From: Uliginosibacterium sp.
GTDB lineage: Bacteria; Pseudomonadota; Gammaproteobacteria; Burkholderiales; Rhodocyclaceae
Direction of reading: 5' to 3'
Assembly: GCA_016718265.1 (NCBI GenBank)
Contig: JADKDZ010000002.1
Span: 310,001-374,000, forward strand
Length of the DNA: 64,000 bases
Under the pieces are notes generated by a model that saw only the letters and a program-made list of their open reading frames with translations, did not search any database and was not told the origin of the DNA. Shown piece by piece: positions 38,040 through 47,720 of this stretch (the first letter of the stretch is position 1; every line of letters begins with the position of its first letter). The position numbers and the translations under genes were made by a program.

Positions 38040-38801
38040 ATGCGTCACGTGAAATCAATTCGCCTTGCTGCAGCCCAGTCATCGTCCGTCGCGGGCGCGC
38101 TTGCCGTAAACGTGGCACATCACTGTCAGTTCATTGAGGCGGCGCGGGCTGCGGCTGTCGACGTGCTGGTGTTCCCGGAACTGTCGTTGAGCGGCTATGA
38201 GTTGGCGCTGCTCGCGGGTTGTGTACTCGACCCCGGGAATGCGGTGCTTGCGCCGATTCGCGAGGCGGCTCTTCTGGCAGGTCTGACGGTGGTCGTCGGA
38301 GCGCCCATCTCAAGTGGCCAGGCATTCCCCCACATCGGCGCGATTGCTTTCTGCCCCGACGGAAGGGCCGTGGTGTATGGAAAGCGCTTGCTTCATCCGG
38401 GAGAAGAACGCTTTGTCTTGCCCAGTAGCACGCCGATTTGCGGTTTGCCCTTGGGTGATGACGTGGCGGCCTTGGCCATTTGTGCCGAGATCACGCACCC
38501 TGAACACGCGCAAGGCGCGGCAGCGCTTGGTGCTTCAATGTATCTGGCTGGCGTGCTGATAACAGAAGCAGGTTATGCGGCCGACGCGGAATGTATGCGC
38601 CATTACGCTGAGCATCATGGTTTTGCCGCCTTGATGGCGAACCATGCCGGGCCCAGCGGCGGCTACGTCTCGGCCGGGCGCAGCGCCATCTGGGCGCCCG
38701 GCGGCGAGTTACTGGCGGAGGCAGGCAAGGGACATCAATTGGTAATGGCCAGCAAGAGCACGCGTGGCTGGCAGGGAGAGGTCAGGGCAGTCGATGCTTG
38801 A
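38040..38801 (+). CDS. Carbon-nitrogen hydrolase (nitrilase superfamily)
   Basis: This 253-residue protein has the Glu-Lys-Cys triad of the nitrilase superfamily: FPELSLSGYE, VYGKRLLHPGEE and ALAICAEITHP. Members hydrolyse amides or nitriles; the substrate here is unknown. The frame is open upstream through the repeats from 37812, but ATG 38040 (MRHVKSIRLAAAQSSSVAG) matches the family start. It is a single gene with repeats on both sides. Confidence 0.85.
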   Translation: MRHVKSIRLAAAQSSSVAGALAVNVAHHCQFIEAARAAAVDVLVFPELSLSGYELALLAGCVLDPGNAVLAPIREAALLAGLTVVVGAPISSGQAFPHIGAIAFCPDGRAVVYGKRLLHPGEERFVLPSSTPICGLPLGDDVAALAICAEITHPEHAQGAAALGASMYLAGVLITEAGYAADAECMRHYAEHHGFAALMANHAGPSGGYVSAGRSAIWAPGGELLAEAGKGHQLVMASKSTRGWQGEVRAVDA

Positions 38802-38857
38802 AACTGTTCAAGTCATGCAGAGGCCGTATTGACCGGTTCCGCTCGGCCAACAGGCGC

Positions 38858-38890
38858 GAGAGGCAGGCGCAGAGCGGCTCTCCGGGCAGC
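38858..38890. repeat. 33-bp dispersed repeat, copy 2
   Basis: One mismatch from 37985-38017; the two copies flank the nitrilase gene in the same orientation. It is followed by GATTTTTCTTG, so it might help end nitrilase transcription. Apart from this element, 38802-39037 shows no gene. Confidence 0.75.
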
Positions 38891-39037
38891 GATTTTTCTT
38901 GAAAACGATCCGCGACGCCTCGCGCAATTGCTGAGCGTCGACGAGCCTTGAAGTGCGCCCGGCGCGACAAGGTTTTAAGCCGCGGCGTGGGCCGGTGTGG
39001 AATACTGTCGGCCTCTCAAATTCCCGACTTTTGCACC

Positions 39038-39553
39038 GTGCGAATACTTGATGCTTTGATCCAGAAGCCCCGCCTCGTGCTGGCGGCGTTCGGCTTGTTC
39101 TGTGTGGCGGCGGTGGGCAGTGCCCATGCGCTGGGCGAGATTTTTTTGCTGGAAGTCTGCGCCATGTGCTGGTTTCAGCGCCTGTCGTTCTTGCTGGCTG
39201 GGGCGGCTTTCATGCTCGCCGCTGCATGGCCTAAGCTGGGTCTGGTGACGCAACGCATCGGCGAGCTAGGCTTGTTGCTGGGCCTCGCGAGCGCGGCGCG
39301 GCAGACGTATCTGATCGCAAACCCGGAATTGGCGAGCGACAACTGCGCGGCGGGGCTGTTCTACTACCTGCAGATCGAGGACTACGCAGGCTTCCTCAGA
39401 GCTGGCATGTTGGGCGGAATCGATTGTGCCGAAAATCAGCCGCTGATCCTCGGCCTCTACCTGCCGCAGTGGAGCTTGCTGGCCTTCATCGGCATGCTTG
39501 GCTTGTACGTGGCCTGGATGGGCCTGCGCCGGGCACGGAAGGTGTCGGCATGA
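39038..39553 (+). CDS. dsbB: Disulfide bond formation protein DsbB
   Basis: This 171-residue inner-membrane protein has four hydrophobic helices and two periplasmic cysteine pairs: VCAMCW (C-x2-C, near residues 42-45) and the distal pair in DNCAAGLFYYL and GIDCAENQP. DsbB reoxidises DsbA and passes electrons to quinone. The frame is open to 38948, but GTG 39038 gives the family start RILDALIQKPRLVL. The stop overlaps the lactonase start (ATGA). Confidence 0.92.
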   Translation: MRILDALIQKPRLVLAAFGLFCVAAVGSAHALGEIFLLEVCAMCWFQRLSFLLAGAAFMLAAAWPKLGLVTQRIGELGLLLGLASAARQTYLIANPELASDNCAAGLFYYLQIEDYAGFLRAGMLGGIDCAENQPLILGLYLPQWSLLAFIGMLGLYVAWMGLRRARKVSA

Positions 39554-40428
39554 GCGTGGTGTTCAGCGTCGTCGAGAAGGCCGACAACCTGCTGGGCGAG
39601 TGCGTGTTGTGGGATGGTCCGCTTGGGCAGCTGCGCTGGCTCGATATCCTCGGCAAGACGATCTCCACGCTGGCGCTGCAAAGCGGGGCCGTGCGCATGA
39701 TGGCGGTTCCGCGTCGCCCCGGTTGCATGGCCTTGACGAAGGCAGGTGACGCGCTGCTGGTCGGCTTTGAAGATGGTCTGGCGCGGCTGGAATTTGAGAG
39801 CGGCGCGATCACGCCCCTGTGTCCGGTTGAGGAAGACAAACCCTACACCCGCCTGAACGACGGGCGGTGTGACCGACATGGCAATTTCATCTTCGGCACC
39901 ATCGATGAGGCTGAAGTCCGCCCGCGTGGTGCCTGGTATCGCTATACCGCGGAGGGTGCGCTGCAGGCTCTGAGCCTGCCCCCGGTGGCGATTCCCAACA
40001 GCGTATGTTTCTCGCTGGACGGCAGGCGTCTGTTCTTCAGCGACGGTGTGTCGCCGAGCATTCAGTGCTGTGATTACGACCCGGTGAGCGGGCGGATCGA
40101 GAATCTGCAGGTTTTCGCGCCGGTCACGGAAGGCTATCCGGATGGCTCCACCGTCGACGCAGATGGCTTTATCTGGAACGCAGTGTGGGGCGCCTCGCGG
40201 CTGGTGCGCTATCGCCCCGATGGCCAGATCGACCGGGTGATCCCGACGCCGGTCACCCAGCCGACCTGCGCCGTGTTCGGCGGCCCGGCACTGGATACGC
40301 TTTACCTGACCAGTGCCCGTATCGGGCTTGATGACGCCATCCTGAGCAAGACGCCCGATGCGGGCGCCTTGTTTGCGCTCAAGCTCACGGATGTGCGCGG
40401 CGTGCCGGAGTCTCGCTGGGGTCGCTGA
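39550..40428 (+). CDS. SMP-30/gluconolactonase family protein
   Basis: This 292-residue six-bladed beta-propeller has the calcium ligands of the SMP-30 family: Glu in LGECVLWDG, Asn in YTRLNDGRCDRHGNFIFG, Asn in AIPNSVCFS and Asp in EGYPDGSTVDADG. It probably opens a sugar lactone. ATG 39550 overlaps the dsbB stop by four bases, implying coupled translation with an unrelated function. An upstream in-frame ATG at 39424 is inside dsbB and is rejected. Confidence 0.9.
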   Translation: MSVVFSVVEKADNLLGECVLWDGPLGQLRWLDILGKTISTLALQSGAVRMMAVPRRPGCMALTKAGDALLVGFEDGLARLEFESGAITPLCPVEEDKPYTRLNDGRCDRHGNFIFGTIDEAEVRPRGAWYRYTAEGALQALSLPPVAIPNSVCFSLDGRRLFFSDGVSPSIQCCDYDPVSGRIENLQVFAPVTEGYPDGSTVDADGFIWNAVWGASRLVRYRPDGQIDRVIPTPVTQPTCAVFGGPALDTLYLTSARIGLDDAILSKTPDAGALFALKLTDVRGVPESRWGR

Positions 40429-40446
40429 GACGCCGGCGGTTTTCGC

Positions 40447-41877
40447 TCAGTCTTCCCCGGCCCACAGATCGGCGTTGGGCAAGGCTTCAGGCGTGGTGCG
40501 GAATGTCGGCTCGCGCCCGGCCTTCTGCTGGGCTTCGTAGTCTTTCAGCGAATCCAGTGCGGGCTTCTGCAGGAAGAGAATGGCAATGATATTGAGCCAG
40601 GCCATGACGCCGACGCCAATGTCGCCCAGTGTCCAGGCCAGATCTGCGGTGCGCACCGCGCCGTAGAGGCAGGAGGCGAGGATGGTGATTTTGAGCAGAA
40701 ACACCAGCCAGGGCCGCCCCACCTTGCGGTTGATGTAGGCGATATTGGTCTCGGCGATGTAGTAGTAGGCGACGATTGTCGTGAAGGCGAAGAAGAACAG
40801 CGCGATGGCGACGAAAATGCTGCCGAATCCGGGGAGTACGCTTTCAACCGCCGCCTGTGTGAACGCGGGGCCGACCGGCGTATTGGGCAAGGCATTCATG
40901 ATCATGCTGCCGTCGGCGCCTTTGACGTTGTAGAGACCCGTGATCAGGATCATGAAGGCCGTTGCCGAGCACACCAGCAAGGTGTCGACGTAGATCGAGA
41001 AGGCCTGAACGATGCCCTGCTTGGCCGGGTGGCTGACTTCGGCCGCCGCTGCGGGGTGGGGGCCGCTGCCCTGACCGGCTTCGTTTGAGAACACGCCGCG
41101 TTTGACCCCCCACTGAATGGCAAGTCCGAGCATGGCGCCAAAGGCTGCGTCAGTGCCGAACGCACTGCTGAAGATGAGTGAAATGACCGCGGGCAGCTTG
41201 CTGATATTGAGGCCAACGATGACGCAGGCCACCAGGATGTAGCCCAGTGCCATGAAAGGCACCACGATCTCGGCGAAGCGGGCGATGCGTTTGACACCGC
41301 CAAATACGATCAGACCGAGCAGCACGACGATGATCGCGGCGCTGATCCGGGTGTCGATCCCCAGCGAGTTCTGCAGGCCGGCGGCAATGCTGTTTGCCTG
41401 CACGCCGGGCAGCAGAAAGCCCATCGACACGACGGTGGCCAGTGCAAACACCCAGGCGTAGGCCTTCCAGCCGAGGCCTTTCTCGATGTAGTAGGCGGGG
41501 CCGCCGCGGAACAAGCCGTCGTTCCGCTCCTTGTAGATCTGCGCCAGCGTTGATTCGATATAGGCCGTGGCCGCGCCAAGAAAGGCGGTCATCCACATCC
41601 AGAACACGGCGCCGGGGCCACCATAGGCGATGGCCGCCGCGACGCCGGCAATGTTGCCAGTGCCGACACGACCGGAGAGCGACATGGCGAGCGCCTGGAA
41701 CGAGGAGACGCCTGCGTCCGAAGCCTTGCCGTCGAACATCAGACGAATCATTTCGCGTGCGTGTCGAACTTGCATGAAGCGTGTGCGCAGCGAGAAATAC
41801 AGACCCACCCCCAGACAGAGAAATACGAGTGCCGGGCTCCAGATAATGTCGTTAAGCCCATTGACGAACGCAAGCAT
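40447..41877 (-). CDS. Alanine/glycine:cation symporter (AgcS family)
   Basis: This 476-residue carrier has about 10-11 hydrophobic helices and family motifs near the N-terminus (NDIIWSPALVFLCLGVGLYFS), GRVGTGNIAGVAAAIAYGGPG, and EAGQGSGPHPAAAAEVSHPAKQG, cited here in part as EAGQGSGPHPAAAAEVSHPA. It imports alanine or glycine with Na+ or H+. ATG 41877 is chosen over 42042 because AGGAGG lies just upstream. Confidence 0.92.
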   Translation of the reverse strand: MLAFVNGLNDIIWSPALVFLCLGVGLYFSLRTRFMQVRHAREMIRLMFDGKASDAGVSSFQALAMSLSGRVGTGNIAGVAAAIAYGGPGAVFWMWMTAFLGAATAYIESTLAQIYKERNDGLFRGGPAYYIEKGLGWKAYAWVFALATVVSMGFLLPGVQANSIAAGLQNSLGIDTRISAAIIVVLLGLIVFGGVKRIARFAEIVVPFMALGYILVACVIVGLNISKLPAVISLIFSSAFGTDAAFGAMLGLAIQWGVKRGVFSNEAGQGSGPHPAAAAEVSHPAKQGIVQAFSIYVDTLLVCSATAFMILITGLYNVKGADGSMIMNALPNTPVGPAFTQAAVESVLPGFGSIFVAIALFFFAFTTIVAYYYIAETNIAYINRKVGRPWLVFLLKITILASCLYGAVRTADLAWTLGDIGVGVMAWLNIIAILFLQKPALDSLKDYEAQQKAGREPTFRTTPEALPNADLWAGED

Positions 41878-42040
41878 GAATAGCCTCCTGAGTTTTATTG
41901 TTGTGCCCAGGCGCAGCGGCCTGGCGAGTGATCCGCGTGACAAATGATTGCGAACCACACGCAAGCCTACCTGAGCCGGCGAGCCGGATAGTCGATCCGG
42001 CGTAAATTCGCGAAATATCACAAAAGCAGTAGCGAAACAC

Positions 42041-42077
42041 AAAAAGAAAGCGGGCGCCTTCGCTAGAAGGCGCCCGC
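42041..42077 (-). terminator. Rho-independent terminator of fba
   Basis: A perfect 11-bp stem GCGGGCGCCTT / AAGGCGCCCGC (42050-42060, 42067-42077) with a 6-base loop. On the minus strand it is followed by TTTCTTTTT, a good terminator 23 bp beyond the fba stop. Confidence 0.9.
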
Positions 42078-42099
42078 CCGGTATGGCTTACCGCAGAAC

Positions 42100-43176
<1,077 letters not shown>

Positions 43177-43237
43177 GAGGGAGGTCCTATGGGTGGCTCG
43201 GCACACTAGGGTCAAGGGCCGAATTGGTTACTAAAAG

Positions 43238-43468
43238 CTACTGACAAAAGTACAAAAAACGCTCAAAAACCGGGCGTAGTGCTTCGGGACAGTGGTCTCG
43301 CAAAGCGCTGGCAAAGCACACGATCTTCTGGCGTTTTGCCGTCGCGACAAGGGCAAGATTATATGCGATGCGGCGTGTTTTTTCTTGACTTAGTCCGGGT
43401 TTGAGCAAAACGCCGAGGTTGATTTCGGCGAAATGTGTGTAGGGCTGAAAAACGACTTCAGGCGGCAA
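43238..43468 (-). CDS. Possible short gene with no ATG
   Basis: The 433-bp gap 43177-43609 holds an open frame whose protein looks coding-like (YTHFAEINLGVLLKPGLS, RRIAYNLALVATAKRQKIVC). The frame is open from 43522, but it has no ATG or GTG; TTG 43468 would give 76 residues, with no ribosome site. It could be a gene starting at TTG, a fragment, or chance. Not recognised. Confidence 0.3.
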   Translation of the reverse strand: MPPEVVFQPYTHFAEINLGVLLKPGLSQEKTRRIAYNLALVATAKRQKIVCFASALRDHCPEALRPVFERFLYFCQ

Positions 43469-43523
43469 GCGGTTTATCGCCGCATCCGGCTTGAATAGTG
43501 TGCGACGTCGCGAGTCCTCGCTT

Positions 43524-43529
43524 TATAAT
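43524..43529 (+). promoter_or_regulatory. -10 box of the surE-pcm-nlpD-rpoS operon
   Basis: A consensus TATAAT lies 80 bp before surE. The -35 region 17 bases upstream (TGCGAC) is weak. It is the best promoter candidate for the operon. Confidence 0.5.
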
Positions 43530-43609
43530 CGCTCGCTTTCTGCGCGTACGTCCGGCCGGCATTCGCCCGTCGGGATCGATCCGCGTACGCTGCCACCACG
43601 TATCGACTC

Positions 43610-44356
43610 ATGCGCATCCTTCTCAGTAACGACGATGGTTATTTTGCTCCAGGGCTGCAGGCGCTCGCCCGAGAGCTCGGCAAGATTGCCGAGGTGACCG
43701 TCGTGGCGCCGGAGCGGGACCGGAGCGGAGCCAGCAACTCGCTCACACTGGATCGCCCCTTGCAGTTACGCCGGGCTGCCAACGGGTTCTTCTACGTGAA
43801 CGGTACGCCGACGGACTGCGTGCATCTGGCCGTGACGGGTATGCTAGACCTCGCGCCAGACATGGTGGTTTCTGGGGTCAACCATGGGGCGAACATGGGT
43901 GACGACACGATTTATTCAGGCACCGTTGCAGCAGCGACTGAAGGATACTTGCTGGGGGTGCCGTCGCTCGCGGTATCGCTGGTCGGCAAAACGCCGACAC
44001 AGTTCGAGACGGCCGCTGCCGTGGCGAGCAGCCTGGTCAAGCGACTGGCCTCGCGACCACTGGCCGACGGCGTACTGCTCAATGTGAATGTACCGGACTT
44101 GCCCTTGAGCGAGCTGATGGGGCTGCGCACCACGCGTCTGGGCAAGCGGCATCGGGCAGAACCGGTGGTGCGTGAGACTAATCCGCGTGGCGAGGCAATT
44201 TACTGGGTGGGGCCCGCCGGTGCTGCGCAGGATGCGGGCGAGGGTACGGATTTTCATGCAGTGGCGAATGGCTACGTGTCAGTGACGCCGTTGCAGATCG
44301 ATTTGACGCGGTTTTCGCAAATGGCGAATGTCTCTTCCTGGTTGAGTGATGATTGA
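43610..44356 (+). CDS. surE: 5'/3'-nucleotidase SurE
   Basis: This 248-residue survival protein starts MRILLSNDDGYFAPGLQAL, with the metal-binding Asp-Asp pair, followed by APERDRSGASNSLT and VSGVNHGANMGDDTIYSGTVAAA, quoted in part as SGVNHGANMGDDTIYSGTV. It dephosphorylates nucleotides and short polyphosphates in stationary phase. It is the first gene of the surE-pcm-nlpD-rpoS series. Confidence 0.96.
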   Translation: MRILLSNDDGYFAPGLQALARELGKIAEVTVVAPERDRSGASNSLTLDRPLQLRRAANGFFYVNGTPTDCVHLAVTGMLDLAPDMVVSGVNHGANMGDDTIYSGTVAAATEGYLLGVPSLAVSLVGKTPTQFETAAAVASSLVKRLASRPLADGVLLNVNVPDLPLSELMGLRTTRLGKRHRAEPVVRETNPRGEAIYWVGPAGAAQDAGEGTDFHAVANGYVSVTPLQIDLTRFSQMANVSSWLSDD

Positions 44357-45020
44357 GCGTGTAGCGATCTCTTCGGGCGGCAACCTGGCGCGTGCCCGCG
44401 CGCGGATGGTCGAGCGTCTCCGCGCCGACGGCATTCGAGATGAGCGCGTCCTCAATGCGCTCAACCAGGTACCTCGACACCAGTTTGTGGAAGAAGCACT
44501 CGCCAGCCGCGCATACGAGAATACGGCCCTGCCACTAGGGTTTCAGCAGACGATATCGCAACCACTGGTGGTCGGCCGGATGATTGAGTTGCTGATTGCT
44601 GGCCGTGCGGGCCTGGGGCGGACACTTGAGGTTGGTGCCGGGTGCGGCTATCAGGCTGCGGTGATGTCTTTCTTGGCCACCGACGTGTATGCAATCGAGC
44701 GCATCGGCAAGCTGCTGGAGAAGGCCAGGAGTAATTTGCGTCCGTTGCGTTTGCCGAACGTGCGTCTGAAACATGCAGACGGCAGTCTTGGCTTGCCTGA
44801 GGTCGCGCCGTTCGATTCGATCATTCTTGCTGCGGCGGCGCCGGCAGTCCCCAAAGAGCTGGTTGCCCAGCTTGCGCCCGGTGCGCGGATGGTTTTGCCA
44901 TTGGGGCTTGCCAACGGCGACCAACTGATTTTGCTGCTTGAGCGCTTGCCAAGTGGAGCCATCAAGGAAACGCGGCTGGATGCGGTACGTTTCGTACCGC
45001 TGTTGCCCGGAACGGAATGA
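44349..45020 (+). CDS. pcm: Protein-L-isoaspartate O-methyltransferase
   Basis: This 223-residue repair enzyme methylates isoaspartyl residues using SAM. The motif TLEVGAGCGYQAAVMSFLA (about 74-92) is the SAM site and QVPRHQFVEEA is typical of the N-terminal part. ATG 44349 is used in preference to GTG 44346. It overlaps surE by 8 bases and the first possible nlpD start by four. Confidence 0.94.
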   Translation: MIERVAISSGGNLARARARMVERLRADGIRDERVLNALNQVPRHQFVEEALASRAYENTALPLGFQQTISQPLVVGRMIELLIAGRAGLGRTLEVGAGCGYQAAVMSFLATDVYAIERIGKLLEKARSNLRPLRLPNVRLKHADGSLGLPEVAPFDSIILAAAAPAVPKELVAQLAPGARMVLPLGLANGDQLILLLERLPSGAIKETRLDAVRFVPLLPGTE

Positions 45021-45028
45021 GGACAGTC

Positions 45029-46048
45029 ATGCTGTTGAATGCGTTGAAGTTTCGTCATCTGCTGTGTCTGGCAGGTTTGAGTCTGACCATCGCCGGGTGT
45101 TCGTCCACCGGCGGCAGTGCGCCAGTCGAGTCGCGTGCCCCTGGCACACGTCCGGCAGCATCGTCCGTGCAGCAAGTCTCGCCTGACACCGCGCCGGCAG
45201 TGGCGAAGCCCGGGTATTACATCGTTCGGAAGGGTGACACCTTGTACAGCATTGCGCACCAGCAGGAGCGGGATTTCCGTGAGCTGGCGGCGTGGAACGA
45301 GCTGGGCGACGCCAATGTGATCAAGGTCGGGCAAGAGTTGCGAGTGACGCCTCCCGATCAGCCCTTAGGCAGTCGTGTGCTGGCACCGCCGCCCGCGATT
45401 GAAACGCGGCCGCTTGATGGTGGTTCGACAACGCTTGCCAGCAAGCCTGTGACGCCCGTGGTGGCTCCGCCGGCGAGTTCGGCGCCGCTTGCAGGAAGCA
45501 AGACTGAACCAAAGGGCGGTCGTGTGCCGTACTCGCCGCAGGCATGGAAAGATTTGCAGGCCGGTGACAAGCCCGCAGCGCCCGGCTCGGCGGCCTCGAC
45601 GCCAGCCAGTGCAAGCGTCAAACCGGAGGTGAAACCGAGTACAAGTCCGGACAGCAAGGTGGCCATATCCGATGACGCTACTGTCGATTGGGTTTGGCCT
45701 AGTGCAGGCAAGGTTATCGCCGGTTTTAACGACTCAAGCAACAAGGGCGTGGATATCGCAGGAAACATCGGTGACCCGGTTTTGGCGGCGGGTGCAGGCA
45801 GGGTGGTCTATGTGGGCACTGGTGTTCGTGGCTACGGCAATCTGGTCATTGTTAAACACAACAACAGCAATTTCATCAGCGCGTATGCGCATAACAGTGA
45901 AGTCTTCGTCAAAGAAGGGCAAACTGTCCAAAAAGGGCAGAAGATCGCGGCTTTGGGGAATTCCGACGCTGACCGTGCGAAACTGCACTTTGAAATACGG
46001 AGACAGGGCCGTCCTGTTGATCCGCTCAAGTATTTGCCCAATCGCTGA
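45029..46048 (+). CDS. nlpD: LysM/M23-domain lipoprotein NlpD
   Basis: This 339-residue outer-membrane lipoprotein has a lipobox (LTIAGCS), a LysM domain (about 65-110, GYYIVRKGDTLYSIAHQQER), a Pro/Ala/Ser-rich linker and a C-terminal LytM/M23 domain (about 210-339). The metallopeptidase residues are degenerate (GFNDSSNKGVDIAG lacks the HxxxD metal site), as in NlpD-type activators of amidases at the division site. ATG 45029 with TGAGGA before it is preferred to ATG 45017. Confidence 0.93.
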   Translation: MLLNALKFRHLLCLAGLSLTIAGCSSTGGSAPVESRAPGTRPAASSVQQVSPDTAPAVAKPGYYIVRKGDTLYSIAHQQERDFRELAAWNELGDANVIKVGQELRVTPPDQPLGSRVLAPPPAIETRPLDGGSTTLASKPVTPVVAPPASSAPLAGSKTEPKGGRVPYSPQAWKDLQAGDKPAAPGSAASTPASASVKPEVKPSTSPDSKVAISDDATVDWVWPSAGKVIAGFNDSSNKGVDIAGNIGDPVLAAGAGRVVYVGTGVRGYGNLVIVKHNNSNFISAYAHNSEVFVKEGQTVQKGQKIAALGNSDADRAKLHFEIRRQGRPVDPLKYLPNR

Positions 46049-46056
46049 GGCCTGAT

Positions 46057-46998
46057 ATGTACGATCCGGAATTCCTCGATGACGAAACTGAAGGTAAGGA
46101 ACCGGATCTTCCAGCCGAGCTGGAGGTGTTCGCGGATGTGATCGCGGCGGCGCCGCCTGAAACGGATTTTCTCAACGACGTCACCCAGATCTATCTCAAC
46201 GAGATCGGCCTGAATCCTCTGCTGACGGCGGAAGAAGAGGCTGCGCTGGCACGGCGGGTGCGTCTGGGCGATTTTGAAGCGCGACAGAAAATGATCGAGC
46301 GCAATCTGCGACTCGTGGTCAATATTGCCAAGCACTACCTGAATCGGGGCATTCCGCTGCTTGACCTTGTGGAAGAAGGCAACCTCGGCTTGATGCACGC
46401 GCTGGAGAAATTCGATCCGGAGCGTGGATTCCGTTTTTCAACCTACGCAACATGGTGGATCCGGCAGAACATCGAGCGTGCGATCATGAATCAGTCACGC
46501 ACCATCCGTTTACCGGTTCATGTTGTGAAGGAGCTGAATCAGGTTCTTCGCACCCAGCGCCAGCTCGAAGCCAGTAATGGCGGCGGCAGCCGGCTGGAGG
46601 ACATTGCGGCCCGGCTCTCACGCCCCGTGGAGAACGTCCGGGAGATTCTCTCGCTCAATGAACACACGGCGTCACTGGATGCGCCACTGGATATCGACCC
46701 TAATCTTTCAATTGGCGAATCCCTTGCGGATGAGAATGCGGAAACGCCCGAAACGACGATTCATACGGCGGAAGTGGAGTCCTTGATTCGGGAGTGGACC
46801 AGCCAGCTCAACGACAAGCAGCGAACCGTCATCCTGCATCGTTACGGCCTGAATGACGTCGATGTGCTGACCCTGGAAGACCTCGCGGCCCAGTTGGGGC
46901 TCACGCGTGAGCGGGTTCGGCAGATTCAGCTAGAAGCTTTGGCGCAACTTCGCCGGATTCTCAAACGACGTGGTGTCTCGCGCGAGGTTCTTTACTGA
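46057..46998 (+). CDS. rpoS: Stationary-phase sigma factor RpoS
   Basis: This 313-residue sigma-70-family factor has region 1.2 (DVTQIYLNEIGLNPLLT), region 2 (NLRLVVNIAKHYLNRGIPLL, then FDPERGFRFSTYATWWIRQ), region 3 and region 4 (LTLEDLAAQLGLTRERVRQIQ). The surE-pcm-nlpD-rpoS order is the classic rpoS locus. In other bacteria a main rpoS promoter lies inside nlpD; I could not pin one here. It starts 9 bp after nlpD. Confidence 0.96.
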   Translation: MYDPEFLDDETEGKEPDLPAELEVFADVIAAAPPETDFLNDVTQIYLNEIGLNPLLTAEEEAALARRVRLGDFEARQKMIERNLRLVVNIAKHYLNRGIPLLDLVEEGNLGLMHALEKFDPERGFRFSTYATWWIRQNIERAIMNQSRTIRLPVHVVKELNQVLRTQRQLEASNGGGSRLEDIAARLSRPVENVREILSLNEHTASLDAPLDIDPNLSIGESLADENAETPETTIHTAEVESLIREWTSQLNDKQRTVILHRYGLNDVDVLTLEDLAAQLGLTRERVRQIQLEALAQLRRILKRRGVSREVLY

Positions 46999-47047
46999 GG
47001 TGTGCTGACGAGCAATCGCGTCAAGGATGCGACACGCGCCTCACTCT

Positions 47048-47488
47048 TCAGGCTTCGACCAGCTCGTTCAGCGATAACCAGTATTGCCCAAGCTGGCCCA
47101 CCGTAGCGAGGAAGCGCTCAAAGTCTACGGGCTTGCGTATGTAGCTGTTCGCTCCAAACTGGTAGGCCTCGCGGATGTCCAGCGCCTCACGTGAGGTGGT
47201 CAGGACGACAACGGGCAGAAGGGTCGTGCGGCTGTCGGCACGAATGCGCCGCAGAACTTCCAGGCCATCGAGCCGCGGCAGTTTGAGATCCAGGAAGATG
47301 ACCGCCGGCATCGTCGCCGTGTTCCGGCCGGCGTGCTTGCCCGTGCCGAAAAGGTAGTCCAGCGCCTCGACACCATCGCGAACCACCACCACTTGGTTGG
47401 TGATGCGGTTTTTGCCAAAAGCGCGAAGCGTGAGTGCTTCGTCGTCGGCGTTGTCTTCCACCAGCAGTATTGGTCGATCAGTAGCCAT
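47048..47488 (-). CDS. Single-domain response regulator
   Basis: This 146-residue receiver domain has the acidic pair in LLVEDNADDEALTLRAF, a phospho-acceptor Asp in AVIFLDLKLPRLDGLEVL and the conserved Thr and Lys in VVVLTTSREA and YIRKPVDFERF. It has no output domain and resembles Rcp1-type regulators. ATG 47488 is preferred. No kinase is adjacent. It converges on rpoS. Confidence 0.9.
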   Translation of the reverse strand: MATDRPILLVEDNADDEALTLRAFGKNRITNQVVVVRDGVEALDYLFGTGKHAGRNTATMPAVIFLDLKLPRLDGLEVLRRIRADSRTTLLPVVVLTTSREALDIREAYQFGANSYIRKPVDFERFLATVGQLGQYWLSLNELVEA

Positions 47489-47720
47489 GCGCAGTCCAGG
47501 GAATCCAGTGACGATTGCTTCAGCCAAAAGTCCTCAGGCAGAATTCAATACCAATCTGCGGTTCTAGAAAGTGTCCAAGCTCCGATATCGGCACGGCGGC
47601 GCGAGTATTGAGCTTTGCTAGCCCTTCTTCTTGAGGCATGACGAAACCGATAAGACAAAAGCACTAACCGCGAATAGTGGGTGGAGCATACCGCTCAGGG
47701 AGCGGGTATGTACAGCACGC

